From the IMG/VR virus record IMGVR_UViG_3300050821_007139, positions 27,469-91,468 of that record: DNA of 64,000 nucleotides; one strand, written 5' to 3'. Source of the DNA: a virus. A model generated the notes under the pieces. The model did no database searches and was not told the origin of the DNA. It worked only from the letters and a program-made list of their open reading frames with translations. Numbering within the stretch: the first letter of the stretch is position 1; the number at the start of each line of letters is the position of its first letter. A program made the position numbers and the translations under genes. Below are positions 32,920 through 40,362 of this stretch, in pieces.

Positions 32920-33239
32920 ATCTCAATATCCTTGGCCATATCTAGGGCTTCGCTTATTGAAACTGTTTTCTTTCGGGTCTTTTTTGGTTCTAGTAGATCC
33001 TTTTCGATTTTTTCTTTGGCTAATTTGGCGAAATGAGATTTTTTATCGCGGACCCAACGAGCTAAGTAACGGACATTTGTAGTTAGATCCTCATTGCTTA
33101 ACGATAATGGGTTTGTATTAAAAGTAATCTGCGCTCGTTCCATAAGCTCGTCTAGCGATTTTGGATCGGCTTCGCTTAATGGCGAATTAGCACTGGCTTC
33201 TAAGAGAGCCTTTAGTGGCGATTGAGATTCTTCATTCAT
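32916..33239 (-). CDS. Hypothetical protein ending in DIEI
   Basis: 107 aa from ATG 33239, which overlaps the previous stop (ATGA); the longer frame is rejected for that reason. Helical with a basic segment (EPKKTRKKTVS). The last codons GATATTGAGATATGA hold both its end and the next start. Function unknown. Confidence 0.6.
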   Translation of the reverse strand: MNEESQSPLKALLEASANSPLSEADPKSLDELMERAQITFNTNPLSLSNEDLTTNVRYLARWVRDKKSHFAKLAKEKIEKDLLEPKKTRKKTVSISEALDMAKDIEI

Positions 33240-33598
33240 TTTGGACGGTCCGGGCAGTAATCGCACATTAATGGTGCGCCAATTAATATAAACGTTGCGC
33301 CGTGCCAATCTAGTTCGGGGTTCATTTCTTCTGGATTCTCTACTATGACATAGTGGAACAATGTCTTACGACTGTAAGGTCGTGCAACTTCCTCCAATTT
33401 AATATGGACATGGGATACATAGCTTATATTATTCATCTTGATATCCTTACTAATTATACATCCGAGCCTAATTTTCTCATAGCCTCTGAGCGTAGTTAAT
33501 TTGCGATCACGCAAATCTTGTGCTTCTTGAGAACGGTCATTGATATACAGCATGCCAATGAATTCATAACGCTTTGTATAGGCTGCATACCAAGTCAC
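33236..33598 (-). CDS. Hypothetical protein (120 aa)
   Basis: Alpha-beta type with YVSHVHIKLEEVARPYSRKTLF and a C-terminal MCDYCPDRPK. No recognised family. Followed by ATGA into the next gene. Confidence 0.6.
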   Translation of the reverse strand: MTWYAAYTKRYEFIGMLYINDRSQEAQDLRDRKLTTLRGYEKIRLGCIISKDIKMNNISYVSHVHIKLEEVARPYSRKTLFHYVIVENPEEMNPELDWHGATFILIGAPLMCDYCPDRPK

Positions 33599-33627
33599 GA
33601 TATTAGACCTGACTTGAGTTTCATTGC

Positions 33628-33825
33628 TTATTTGCTCTCTTCTTTATCTATCAGCCGCCTGGCTATATCTTCAGTTTCGATTAGAAATCGTCGAATTGCG
33701 ATTCGAACTGCTTTACTGACACCAATTTTTCCTTTACCCGCGAAAAGGAATTCTAACTTGGTATTGTCTTCCTTATCGACCATGTAGTGTTTTTTGATAA
33801 GGTTCTCTTGGCGAGCGGGAGGCAT
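33628..33825 (-). CDS. Possible ribbon-helix-helix regulator
   Basis: 65 aa. TKLEFLFAGKGKIGVSKAVRIAIRRFLIE reads as a short strand followed by two helices, the order of ribbon-helix-helix DNA-binding proteins. Basic overall. Could regulate the leftward operon. By-eye call. Confidence 0.5.
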   Translation of the reverse strand: MPPARQENLIKKHYMVDKEDNTKLEFLFAGKGKIGVSKAVRIAIRRFLIETEDIARRLIDKEESK

Positions 33826-33831
33826 GAGAAT

Positions 33832-34188
33832 CTATCTCTTCTCTTTTTTTATCATTTCCAGTCCAGCTTTTAGCCTTGCTTCAACACGTTTTTGAGCCGA
33901 AGCTATAGTTATTTCGTCGTTTGATCCTTGGGCTTCTTTGGCTATCTCTTCGCTATGATCAAAGTCAGGGACTTCTAGTTTCATTTGGCTTGAGATTATG
34001 TCAGCTTCTATTTGGACCTGAAGATTAGTTAGGTTTGGATGATCAGCTATAAATTGAATTAGTCCTTCTAAGAGTTGATCTAGGAAGATTTTATTTAGAA
34101 TTTTGGCTTCAATAGTTCCTAATGAATCGCCAGGATTAAATCTTGGTTTAAGGGTTATAATCAGCTCGTCTATTATTACTAAACTCAC
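33832..34188 (-). CDS. Hypothetical protein (118 aa)
   Basis: N-terminal beta-type half, then a charged helical C-terminus (SAQKRVEARLKAGLEMIKKEKR). Repeated pattern with the next genes in the operon is not seen. Function unknown. Confidence 0.55.
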   Translation of the reverse strand: MSLVIIDELIITLKPRFNPGDSLGTIEAKILNKIFLDQLLEGLIQFIADHPNLTNLQVQIEADIISSQMKLEVPDFDHSEEIAKEAQGSNDEITIASAQKRVEARLKAGLEMIKKEKR

Positions 34189-34194
34189 TTTGCT

Positions 34195-34443
34195 TTAACT
34201 CACACGCTTGATTTCAAAGGTTGGGGTTCTTTTAATTAAAATGCAGGGTTTTGATTCATGCTGTTCTAAGATGAAACTTAAACCGATTCCGATTTTCTTC
34301 CGTCGGCGTAAGCTATAGCATGCGAAGCGGAAACTTTCGGCCTCAGAGATGTTATCGAATTTAATTAAAGCTTCAGCGCCGTTTAAGATTGGCATTAGAG
34401 CAGCTCTAATTTGCTCCTCGCTCCATTTATGTCTTAGGGACAA
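34195..34443 (-). CDS. Hypothetical protein (82 aa)
   Basis: Basic (SLRRRKKIGIGLSF) with alternating hydrophobic residues. RHKWSEEQIRAALMPILNGAEAL is a helical start. No family recognised. Confidence 0.55.
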   Translation of the reverse strand: MSLRHKWSEEQIRAALMPILNGAEALIKFDNISEAESFRFACYSLRRRKKIGIGLSFILEQHESKPCILIKRTPTFEIKRVS

Positions 34444-34461
34444 TTTAACTTAGATCCTTAT

Positions 34462-34623
34462 CTAAAATAAACCTGAAACCCACCAAAGCCAGGCTGCAAA
34501 GATAGTGCTTGTCGTTGCCCGAAGTGTATAAACATCTGCACCCTTGAACTGACCGCCATTCGCGGCAGCTACTAAGCAATATGGTATATCTAACACTAAT
34601 GAAAGCAATAGGAACCATTTCAT
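34462..34623 (-). CDS. Two-span small membrane protein (53 aa)
   Basis: ATG 34623 to TAG 34462-34464. Helices at about 2-22 (WFLLLSLVLDIPYCLVAAA) and 38-53 (TSTIFAAWLWWVSGLF). It fills an otherwise empty gap. Function unknown. Confidence 0.5.
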   Translation of the reverse strand: MKWFLLLSLVLDIPYCLVAAANGGQFKGADVYTLRATTSTIFAAWLWWVSGLF

Positions 34624-34645
34624 GGGTTGGTCTTTATCACCTAAC

Positions 34646-35047
34646 TTAAGCTTTGAAGCTTACTTTGAGTTTATTGTTTAGATCAAATATTAATTCGCCT
34701 TCGATGTCTTCTGTTCCTATGTCCATTTTTTCGGCAAAGATGGCTGGGATATAGCCTAATTGGTGCTCGGTTAAATCGCAGACTTCATCTAAAGTAAATC
34801 CGGAACTAGCTAGGGCAGATATTAGCTCTCTTTTATCGACTTTTAAGAATTCTTCTGTTTTTATCCAAACGCCGATTGCATTGGCTCGTGTTTTGGGATG
34901 ATCGGGTTCTTGGCGTAGGATTAACTTTGCGCCGATTGGAAGGACTTCTAAGATTGCTTGAGCAGGTGGTCGGTAATGGGCGCCCACGATTTCATAGCTA
35001 TAGGCAGTTTTGAGACCTGAAGACATGAGTACCACGGTCTTGTTCAT
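34646..35047 (-). CDS. HIRAN-like domain protein
   Basis: 133 aa. EIVGAHYRPPAQAILEVLPIGAKLIL followed by RQEPDHPKTRANAIGVWI follows the HIRAN pattern (a repeat of L-x-REP-x-N-x-D-x-NAI/V). HIRAN domains bind 3' DNA ends at damaged sites in larger helicases. Here it stands nearly alone with a helical C-terminal part. Its start lies three bases from the previous stop. Confidence 0.6.
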   Translation of the reverse strand: MNKTVVLMSSGLKTAYSYEIVGAHYRPPAQAILEVLPIGAKLILRQEPDHPKTRANAIGVWIKTEEFLKVDKRELISALASSGFTLDEVCDLTEHQLGYIPAIFAEKMDIGTEDIEGELIFDLNNKLKVSFKA

Positions 35048-35049
35048 TG

Positions 35050-35418
35050 TTATATCTCTATTTCTCTTTCTAGCTCGAATTGGGTTTCTTGAAGTTTGTA
35101 GCTTCGCTTTAGATCCTTAGCAAATTCAACATCGCTGGGTTCATTGATTGAGCTTAGATTAATTTCAAATAAAGTCTCTAGGGTATTTTCTGGATCAAGC
35201 CGGTAAGAGTTGATAATCTCGCTTAGCTTTTCGTCGGGAATTATTCGTGTGACTTGGCGAGATAGATATCTTCCGGAACCGGAGTTTGGAATCATCGCAC
35301 TTATTGTTATTGTTTCGTCTTGATTTGGAAATAGGTTTAATCGCGGCACGACGACGCGTTTGCCGAGTAACTCGGGAATATCATTTATTCTTTTTCGATT
35401 GGGGTCAAAGAGGTTCAA
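35050..35418 (-). CDS. Hypothetical protein ending in EIEI
   Basis: 122 aa. Beta-rich first half (GKRVVVPRLNLFPNQDETITI), helical second half (FAKDLKRSYKLQETQFELE). Ends REIEI, one of several such ends. Function unknown. Confidence 0.6.
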   Translation of the reverse strand: MNLFDPNRKRINDIPELLGKRVVVPRLNLFPNQDETITISAMIPNSGSGRYLSRQVTRIIPDEKLSEIINSYRLDPENTLETLFEINLSSINEPSDVEFAKDLKRSYKLQETQFELEREIEI

Positions 35419-35434
35419 GGGTTTAATTCCTTTT

Positions 35435-35752
35435 TCAAGTTCTTGCCTCGTTACGACTTCGCTTCATTGCCCTTGCTGCTCGAATGTTGCTTTTTTGCTT
35501 TAACCTGAAATGCTCTCGTTCGCGCGATAGAATCTCAATTGCTTCTGGACTTAATAAAGGTTCTGCTATGGCCGCATCTATGGCTTGGATGTAGGCTAGG
35601 AGCTTACTTGAGCTGGTTTCTTGATTTGAATAGAAAGCTTCTATGGCTTCTTGCGTATAGGTTTTTATCATTGATTTTAATTGTCTTTGGCTTGTGATTG
35701 CTTCATCTACAATTTGTATTAGGGCTAGTAGGCGGTCTTGAGTTATGGGCAT
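35435..35752 (-). CDS. Helical hypothetical protein (105 aa)
   Basis: Two similar halves: LLALIQIVDEAITSQ and LLAYIQAIDAAIAEP, suggesting internal duplication, then a basic tail (RAARAMKRSRNEART). Function unknown. Confidence 0.6.
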   Translation of the reverse strand: MPITQDRLLALIQIVDEAITSQRQLKSMIKTYTQEAIEAFYSNQETSSSKLLAYIQAIDAAIAEPLLSPEAIEILSREREHFRLKQKSNIRAARAMKRSRNEART

Positions 35753-35756
35753 AAGA

Positions 35757-36035
35757 TTAGATTTTTATATCTTCTGAACTTATTTGTTCTTTATCTGAAT
35801 TTAGAATCCATAACTCATATTCGGGATTGTCTGGGCTTATTCGGATCTGCAAGTTGGCATATTTAGCGTTTGGGTATTTGGAGCGGAATTTGTAAAGTAA
35901 CATGCGGGCTTGAAAGGAGTCTTCGGTGCCGATTCTATAGCCGGTTTGGGCGTCAGCCCCGGCGCTTAGTGCAGCCTCACACATAATACCTAGAGGGGAA
36001 TCTAGGGTTAGATAATTGTATGAAGCCTCTGTCAT
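35757..36035 (-). CDS. Hypothetical protein (92 aa)
   Basis: DSFQARMLLYKFRSKYPNAKYANLQIRISPD reads like a small alpha-beta domain. Ends EDIKI, close to the EIEI ends of its neighbours. No family recognised. Confidence 0.6.
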   Translation of the reverse strand: MTEASYNYLTLDSPLGIMCEAALSAGADAQTGYRIGTEDSFQARMLLYKFRSKYPNAKYANLQIRISPDNPEYELWILNSDKEQISSEDIKI

Positions 36036-36036
36036 T

Positions 36037-36216
36037 TTATTTCTTTTTCTTACTTTGACCGCTTTCGCTGAGCCCGATTGCTATTGCTTGAGCACGCGAT
36101 TTTACTTTAGGGCCGGACTTGGAGCCGGAATGAAGCGAGCCGGATTTGTATTCGTCCATGACTTGTTTCATTGCGGCGCGCTTTTGAGGCTTGGTTACGG
36201 GAGTTTTAGAGGGCAA
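36037..36216 (-). CDS. DUF6496-like small basic protein (59 aa)
   Basis: TTG start at 36216 preceded by AAAGGAAC; TAA at 36037-36039. KRAAMKQVMDEYKSGSLHSGS then VKSRAQAIAIGLSESG and a poly-Lys end match the DUF6496 pattern (kV..e...G.L.SgsG..V....QAiAIaLse). Function of the family is unknown. Confidence 0.65.
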   Translation of the reverse strand: MPSKTPVTKPQKRAAMKQVMDEYKSGSLHSGSKSGPKVKSRAQAIAIGLSESGQSKKKK

Positions 36217-36231
36217 TTTTAAGTTCCTTTC

Positions 36232-36360
36232 TCATATGTTCATTGCAATAAAGAAAAATAAAATAGCAATGAGGAATAGTATATCTATAAATGGCTCTAG
36301 ATTCGCGATTATAAATCCGTTGCGCGTCGAAATCCAAAGCCTAGTTCCAATGAGCTTCAT
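36232..36360 (-). CDS. Single-span membrane protein (42 aa)
   Basis: ATG 36360 to TGA 36232-36234. Basic N-terminus, then one strongly hydrophobic helix (FIDILFLIAILFFFIAM) to the end. Function unknown. Confidence 0.5.
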   Translation of the reverse strand: MKLIGTRLWISTRNGFIIANLEPFIDILFLIAILFFFIAMNI

Positions 36361-36402
36361 TTTTTTCTAAACCTTATCTTCCATACGCTTACTTGAAGAT
36401 TG

Positions 36403-36544
36403 GGTAGTTGATTTTAGTTTGGCTCAACTACCAAAAGCCAAGAAGATTTTAGTAGGGCTTTCTACCCTACTGTTTGCATTTTAAAATCTCCTTTAATGGA
36501 GGTATCGCCTGCCCAATGCGCCAATATCTTGCATCAAAGGGCAG
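36403..36544. promoter_or_regulatory. Triple-hairpin noncoding segment
   Basis: 36361-36600 has no convincing gene. It holds three perfect inverted repeats: GGTAGTTGA (36403) with TCAACTACC (36424), AGTAGGG (36451) with CCCTACT (36465), and CTGCCC (36509) with GGGCAG (36539). In the leftward transcript these form consecutive stems, possibly a terminator/antiterminator or small RNA. Confidence 0.45.
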
Positions 36545-36600
36545 GGGAAGTCAAGGGCTTTTTGCTAAGCATACTTTTGCCAAGCATGGTTTATCCTTCT

Positions 36601-36828
36601 TTACCTTTCTGGCATTGGCCGGACTGGCTTCACTTCTTTACTTTCATATGTTGTTAGATGCCTATGGTTTTTGTGTATTTTTGGCCAAGGTGTTTGCTGG
36701 CCGATTACATATTCGCTCATTGCTATTAGTCGGGTTGCTATTTCTTTTCTAGTTCGGAAGGAATCTGTTAAATAAAGCGCTCTTCCCATTAAGAAAAGTT
36801 CTCTATAGTCGTCTCGATTGAAGCTCAT
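36601..36828 (-). CDS. Hypothetical protein (75 aa)
   Basis: Polar, Arg-rich protein (FRTRKEIATRLIAMSEYVIG). Its start overlaps the zinc-ribbon gene stop by ATGA. A longer open frame on the other strand has no gene-like composition and is ignored. Confidence 0.55.
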   Translation of the reverse strand: MSFNRDDYRELFLMGRALYLTDSFRTRKEIATRLIAMSEYVIGQQTPWPKIHKNHRHLTTYESKEVKPVRPMPER

Positions 36829-37061
36829 TTCTCTTGATCTCTTGTTCTAATTGCATTTACACATCGTTTATAACTATCGCTTGGCCCTGGTTCAATGGGC
36901 CAAAACCATCCGACAGAACAAAAGGTGCATAAATAAGGGCTTCCGCTGTAATAATCATCATCTGAAGATTGCCATACAAAGCCTTTAGCACCGCAACATG
37001 GACAATAATATTGTGTCTTGGTCCAAGATTCTCCGTTAAAGTTAATACTCCTTTCACTCAT
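36825..37061 (-). CDS. Zinc-ribbon protein (78 aa)
   Basis: CPCC (20-23) and CTFC (45-48) give a four-cysteine ribbon with a WQSSDDDYYSGSPYL loop, then a W/F-rich end. Overlaps both neighbours by four bases. Probably nucleic-acid or protein adaptor. Confidence 0.6.
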   Translation of the reverse strand: MSERSINFNGESWTKTQYYCPCCGAKGFVWQSSDDDYYSGSPYLCTFCSVGWFWPIEPGPSDSYKRCVNAIRTRDQEK

Positions 37062-37333
37062 GATCTATGTTTCCTTCTTAAACTCCAGCGGACCTTGGCC
37101 GCATTGGAGGCTATGTTAGAGCGTTGGGTGGGATTTAATTTGTCGGCCCTTGCCTTTCCGCCTAGCTTACCGTTGGTGCTACGGATTTGGCTTATATGGG
37201 CTAGCTTGCGCTCGTGTTCGATTTGCTTTTCGTCGCTATGGGTTCCGTCAAATCGGGCCGGGCAGAGGAACTTGGATTCATCTACGTCCCAGAATAGCTC
37301 GAGGCCGCAGTAGCATTTGTTGAAATTGTTCAT
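37058..37333 (-). CDS. Small protein with cysteine knuckle and basic helical C-terminus
   Basis: 91 aa. N-terminal CYCGLELFWDVDESKFLCP (three cysteines), then GKLGGKARADKLNPTQRSNIASNAAKVRW, a pattern common in small phage DNA-related proteins. Ends in RRKHRS. Possible DNA-binding protein. Confidence 0.6.
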   Translation of the reverse strand: MNNFNKCYCGLELFWDVDESKFLCPARFDGTHSDEKQIEHERKLAHISQIRSTNGKLGGKARADKLNPTQRSNIASNAAKVRWSLRRKHRS

Positions 37334-37342
37334 GGAAGGTTT

Positions 37343-37639
37343 TCAGTGCGCAAGGGCGATTATGGCGCCCAATGACGCTACGAGCAGCGCAAGCAAAATC
37401 TGGGAGATCGCTGCGATCTTGTTTTCAGATGCGGTACGCTCGCCAGCGACGGGGGTTAGCGAGATCTGCATCTCGCCAGATTCGAGTTTCTCCCGAACCC
37501 CTGGTGGATAGACGAGCGCTCCATCAGGGCCTTTTTTTGCTCCGGTTTCTGCCATGTATTGATTAAGGATGGCAGAAAAGGCGGCTGAGCGTGAGTCTCG
37601 TTGGGCCATTTTCATTTTTCTCCTGTTGAAGTTGTTCAT
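37343..37639 (-). CDS. Tail-anchored small membrane protein (98 aa)
   Basis: Start at ATG 37639, overlapping the previous stop (ATGA). Basic N-terminus, YPPGVREKLESGEMQISL in the middle, and a single C-terminal membrane helix (IAAISQILLALLVASLGAIIAL). GC-rich compared with its neighbours. Function unknown. Confidence 0.6.
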   Translation of the reverse strand: MNNFNRRKMKMAQRDSRSAAFSAILNQYMAETGAKKGPDGALVYPPGVREKLESGEMQISLTPVAGERTASENKIAAISQILLALLVASLGAIIALAH

Positions 37640-37752
37640 TTGTTTTCCTTTAGTTGCTCTAGGATCTTTTCTAGCGTCATATAAATACGCCATAATGCCA
37701 TGTTCACTGTTGCTGATGTTAGCACTAGAAGTAGTATTATAGTGGCCATCAT
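37636..37752 (-). CDS. Single-span membrane protein (38 aa)
   Basis: ATG 37752 (a second ATG follows directly). Helix at about 3-20 then an amphipathic tail (YMTLEKILEQLKENK). TGA overlaps the next start. Function unknown. Confidence 0.5.
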   Translation of the reverse strand: MMATIILLLVLTSATVNMALWRIYMTLEKILEQLKENK

Positions 37753-37755
37753 TGG

Positions 37756-37914
37756 TTATATCTGCCCCGATTCTACATCGTAGCAATAATCCTCGCAGAT
37801 GTCTTGTAGAGCTTGAGCCAGGGATTTTATCGTATCTTCGGAAGCTTTAGAGTCTTGTAGGAAATATTGAGCCAATTCGTAGCATTTTTCATCATATGAA
37901 TATTTCCTATTCAT
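37756..37914 (-). CDS. Acidic small protein (52 aa)
   Basis: ATG 37914 overlaps the previous stop (ATATGA). KCYELAQYFLQD and LAQALQDICEDYCYD are two amphipathic helices with three cysteines. Typical small phage protein; function unknown. Confidence 0.55.
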   Translation of the reverse strand: MNRKYSYDEKCYELAQYFLQDSKASEDTIKSLAQALQDICEDYCYDVESGQI

Positions 37915-38324
37915 ATCTCGATCTCCGATTCGGGTTTAGATATTTGTGATATTTCTTTTCGTAGTTTTGGTTCGGACTTAAATCTTGGTTTGTTACCTAA
38001 GCTTAGATTAGGAAAACCCCACCGATCGGTGTGCTCCAAAGCTCGCTTTAGATAATCTAGGGACATATCTCTTGTTATTAATATATCTCCGTCGTTATCG
38101 CAGAGATAACGGTAATTTTGAGCCCAGATTGGGAGGGTGAAATAAGTTGTGCTCTCGTTTTTCTTATTCCAATGCCAAGTTGTTACGTCAACGACCGCAT
38201 TTAAGGTGCCATGTTCGCTTAGAAATTGAGCTAGTGGGCAATAATTACGATCGCTTGCTTCGCCAATGATGGAATCTGGAGCGAAGCTTTCGTGCCAAGA
38301 TTGGAATTCGGTTGGATCTAGCAT
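37911..38324 (-). CDS. Hypothetical protein ending in EIEI
   Basis: 137 aa. Mixed alpha-beta with NYCPLAQFLSEHG and TTWHWNKKNESTTYFTLPIWA. Last codons GGAGATCGAGATATGA combine a ribosome site, the stop and the next start. No family recognised. Confidence 0.6.
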   Translation of the reverse strand: MLDPTEFQSWHESFAPDSIIGEASDRNYCPLAQFLSEHGTLNAVVDVTTWHWNKKNESTTYFTLPIWAQNYRYLCDNDGDILITRDMSLDYLKRALEHTDRWGFPNLSLGNKPRFKSEPKLRKEISQISKPESEIEI

Positions 38325-38340
38325 GAGATTTATCGCCTAT

Positions 38341-38541
38341 TTATAGTACATTCCTTGATTCGTTGTCGTCGTAGGTTACTTGTAAGTTGGATTCACATTC
38401 GGAGATTGTTTTTGGGAGCGTAAAGGCTACTCGGCCCCAATGATTAAGGTCCATTAGCCATTCAAGGGCCGATTCAAAAACAGATTCGGAAATTACATGA
38501 TTGTTGTTGATTAGCAACTTGGCGGTTTGATAAGTGAGCAT
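38341..38541 (-). CDS. Hypothetical protein (66 aa)
   Basis: ATG 38541 preferred over an upstream TTG since GAGGA lies before it. ESALEWLMDLNHWGRVAFTLP is the clearest segment. The 38572-38659 spacer beyond holds at most a 32-codon GTG frame. Confidence 0.55.
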   Translation of the reverse strand: MLTYQTAKLLINNNHVISESVFESALEWLMDLNHWGRVAFTLPKTISECESNLQVTYDDNESRNVL

Positions 38542-38659
38542 AGTTAGGTTTCCTCTTCTTTTTGGGGGCAATCTTTATGCTGCGTCCTTAGCGGCTTGCT
38601 TGTGGGCGCAAACACCACTACTAAGCGAATAGAAATCGCCACGGGTGCGGAGTGCTTTA

Positions 38660-38866
38660 TTAAGCAGGAGCTTTGTTTAGTTCAGAGCGAGCATCCCATA
38701 GGCCGAGCGGGATGGTGTTAAGATGCTCGTCTCCCTTTTCGAGGGCAGCCTTGATCACTGGCAACAGAGCGGAACCAACATAGCTAATGTGCGCGTCCTG
38801 ATAAACTCCGCGGTAATAGTCGGCGTGCGTCGCGCGACCATCCATGTAATCTTTGCGGGTAATCAT
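38660..38866 (-). CDS. Hypothetical protein (68 aa)
   Basis: ATG 38866 has AAAGGA upstream and overlaps the preceding small gene's stop. The long upstream extension is rejected because it runs through two other genes. GRATHADYYRGVYQDAHISYV is the most conserved-looking part. GC-rich. Function unknown. Confidence 0.6.
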   Translation of the reverse strand: MITRKDYMDGRATHADYYRGVYQDAHISYVGSALLPVIKAALEKGDEHLNTIPLGLWDARSELNKAPA

Positions 38867-38994
38867 TTGTAGAATTCCTTTAAGCTGAAGTTTGTATATT
38901 TCTTTAGGATTTGTTTTTCTCTTTGTTTTAGTTTTAGTCTCGCATACCTTCGGGCTCGCATGCGGACTAGGATTGTAAGGCGTTCTAGGGTCAT
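38863..38994 (-). CDS. Highly basic small protein (43 aa)
   Basis: ATG 38994 overlaps the previous stop (ATGA) and its own TGA overlaps the next start. About one third Arg/Lys (RMRARRYARLKLKQREKQ), one long helix. Nucleic-acid contact is likely. Function unknown. Confidence 0.5.
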   Translation of the reverse strand: MTLERLTILVRMRARRYARLKLKQREKQILKKYTNFSLKEFYK

Positions 38995-39302
38995 GAGATT
39001 TGATCCTTCTCCTTGTTGCGCTTGTCAGCCTTGCGTTGAAACCGAGAGCGTTTAGAGGGGCGATTGATTTTTTTGTGTAACTTGGGCGTCTCATCGACAA
39101 CTGACTCAGGCTCAGTTAGAAGGTCACGGCCAGCCATATCGCAACGTCGAACTTCTGTGAATCCTTCACGCATCTTCAATTCATGAGCAGTGATACCAAA
39201 CCAGTTTGAGCGATAAATCTTACCGTCAGCCACGTATAGGTAACTACCGTGAATCGGATAGTCGTCTGGTAAAACCGGCTCGTCTAATTCTTGATTGGGC
39301 AT
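38991..39302 (-). CDS. Hypothetical protein with basic tail (103 aa)
   Basis: Start set at ATG 39302 (GGAGTG upstream), since the longer frame runs into the tRNA. YPIHGSYLYVADGKIYRSNWF is beta-type; the C-terminus (KKINRPSKRSRFQRKADKRNK) is very basic. Function unknown. Confidence 0.6.
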   Translation of the reverse strand: MPNQELDEPVLPDDYPIHGSYLYVADGKIYRSNWFGITAHELKMREGFTEVRRCDMAGRDLLTEPESVVDETPKLHKKINRPSKRSRFQRKADKRNKEKDQIS

Positions 39303-39322
39303 GTTTTCACTCCTTTTGGTTT

Positions 39323-39409
39323 TGGTAGGTGTGGAGGGACTCGAACCCTCAAAGAGAACGGATTTTAAGTCCGCAAGTTGTGCCAGTTCACTATTATCTC
39401 CACACACCT
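39323..39409 (-). tRNA. tRNA-Leu (anticodon UAA)
   Basis: Acceptor AGGTGTG pairs with CACACCT, followed by A and an encoded CCA. The anticodon arm is GCGGA, loop CTTAAAA, TCCGT; anticodon TAA reads UUA. The T arm is GAGGG-TTCGAGT-CCCTC. The D region is long (28 bases between acceptor and anticodon stems, with AGT/ACT stem and GAACTGGCACA loop), about seven bases more than usual. It would read UUA leucine codons, which are frequent in this AT-rich genome. Confidence 0.88.
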
Positions 39410-39421
39410 AAAAGGGTTTTG

Positions 39422-39514
39422 CTAAAAGACTCCTGCTAGAGCTAGGATTGCGAAAGCTAAGATTGCACTTGCGCTTGGGCCGATGATATAGTCTATGATT
39501 TGTAGTGAGGTCAT
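39422..39514 (-). CDS. 30-aa membrane peptide
   Basis: ATG 39514 to TAG 39422-39424, between the tRNA and the next gene. Hydrophobic helix (SASAILAFAILALAGVF) after a polar start. Function unknown; may be too short to be certain. Confidence 0.45.
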   Translation of the reverse strand: MTSLQIIDYIIGPSASAILAFAILALAGVF

Positions 39515-39517
39515 GGT

Positions 39518-39712
39518 TTAAATCCTTGCGGGTTGCGGTTTGCAGTCTACCTTTTGTTCGCCATTGGAGATTCCACTGAGTCCTAGCCCGATCGATACAC
39601 CTTCTGCGGCTGCCCTGCAGAGACTCTCGGTCGAGTAGCAAATGACGGTGCCCTGATGTGGTGGATTGAATATGAGCGCCCAACTCATTGTTGCTGCGTA
39701 GCATAGCTGCAT
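39518..39712 (-). CDS. Hypothetical protein with hydrophobic start (64 aa)
   Basis: Contains four cysteines (QLCYA, VICYS, SLCRAAA, DCKPQ) and an Ala/Gly-rich helix. The alternative frames here are shadows. Function unknown. Confidence 0.5.
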   Translation of the reverse strand: MQLCYAATMSWALIFNPPHQGTVICYSTESLCRAAAEGVSIGLGLSGISNGEQKVDCKPQPARI

Positions 39713-39716
39713 TACT

Positions 39717-39917
39717 CTATCTCCAACCGATTGTAGCTGGAATATATGAAGCCAGTTCTTTAAGTTCTTCTTCGTTGAGCGTAAGTGTATATAGATTTTT
39801 ATTGTCTAACCCGGATAGCTCGAACACATATGAGCCAAAATCGGATCTTAGCCGGGATTTGATCTCGGCTTCTAATATGCATAGCCGACTAAAGGCTGAT
39901 GTTTTATGAATCTTCAT
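39717..39917 (-). CDS. Hypothetical protein (66 aa)
   Basis: FSRLCILEAEIKSRLRSDFGSYVFEL followed by LNEEELKELASYI. Alpha-beta type. Overlaps the upstream gene by ATGA. No family recognised. Confidence 0.55.
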   Translation of the reverse strand: MKIHKTSAFSRLCILEAEIKSRLRSDFGSYVFELSGLDNKNLYTLTLNEEELKELASYIPATIGWR

Positions 39918-40180
39918 GATATCGGGCTCCTTCCTTCAATATAGCAGTGCAAAACCCAACGATCCCACCACGGTTGAATTTTTGCTAGACGTATAACTTC
40001 GGCGTGTGTTAGATACTTGTGGTCAATTAAAGTTTGCATAGTAGCATTTTTACCTAGACATTTCTTGGCTAGTTTTAGCCTTGCTCTTACTGTTCCTGTA
40101 GAAATTATAATGTTATCATTAATTTGTCGAATGACATTCTGACTTTGTTTGTAGCTTTTCCATTGCTGTATTAGTTTCAT
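39914..40180 (-). CDS. Basic helical protein (88 aa)
   Basis: TGTVRARLKLAKKCLGKNATMQTLIDHKYLTHAEVIRLA could contain a helix-turn-helix. Basic overall. Ends in an aromatic segment. Possible DNA-binding protein; weak. Confidence 0.55.
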   Translation of the reverse strand: MKLIQQWKSYKQSQNVIRQINDNIIISTGTVRARLKLAKKCLGKNATMQTLIDHKYLTHAEVIRLAKIQPWWDRWVLHCYIEGRSPIS

Positions 40181-40356
40181 GATTTATTTCCTTTCTTAGT
40201 TTTTGGCTTCCCGTTATACAAAACCCAGTCCGATTGAACTGAATCCATAGCACGTCGGGTTCTATCAGTCTCGCGAGCCAAATCTTCGATTAGCTCGTCT
40301 GTGAGCTTGAAAGCGCTTTCTTCGGGATCGTAAGAATCGGAATCTAGCTTTGACAT
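40177..40356 (-). CDS. Acidic small protein (59 aa)
   Basis: ATG 40356; TGA overlaps the next ATG. Acidic N-terminal half (DSDSYDPEESAF, TDELIEDLARETDRTRR), basic end (KPKTKKGNKS). Function unknown. Confidence 0.55.
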   Translation of the reverse strand: MSKLDSDSYDPEESAFKLTDELIEDLARETDRTRRAMDSVQSDWVLYNGKPKTKKGNKS

Positions 40357-40362
40357 TGTTTT

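Noticed and set aside
36474-36752. 92-codon plus-strand frame
   Set aside because: Opposite to a well-formed leftward gene and over the hairpin segment; hydrophobic composition is a reading artefact.
39408-39704. 98-codon minus frame after the tRNA
   Set aside because: It overlaps two better frames (30-aa membrane peptide and the 64-aa protein) and begins out of register with any ribosome site.
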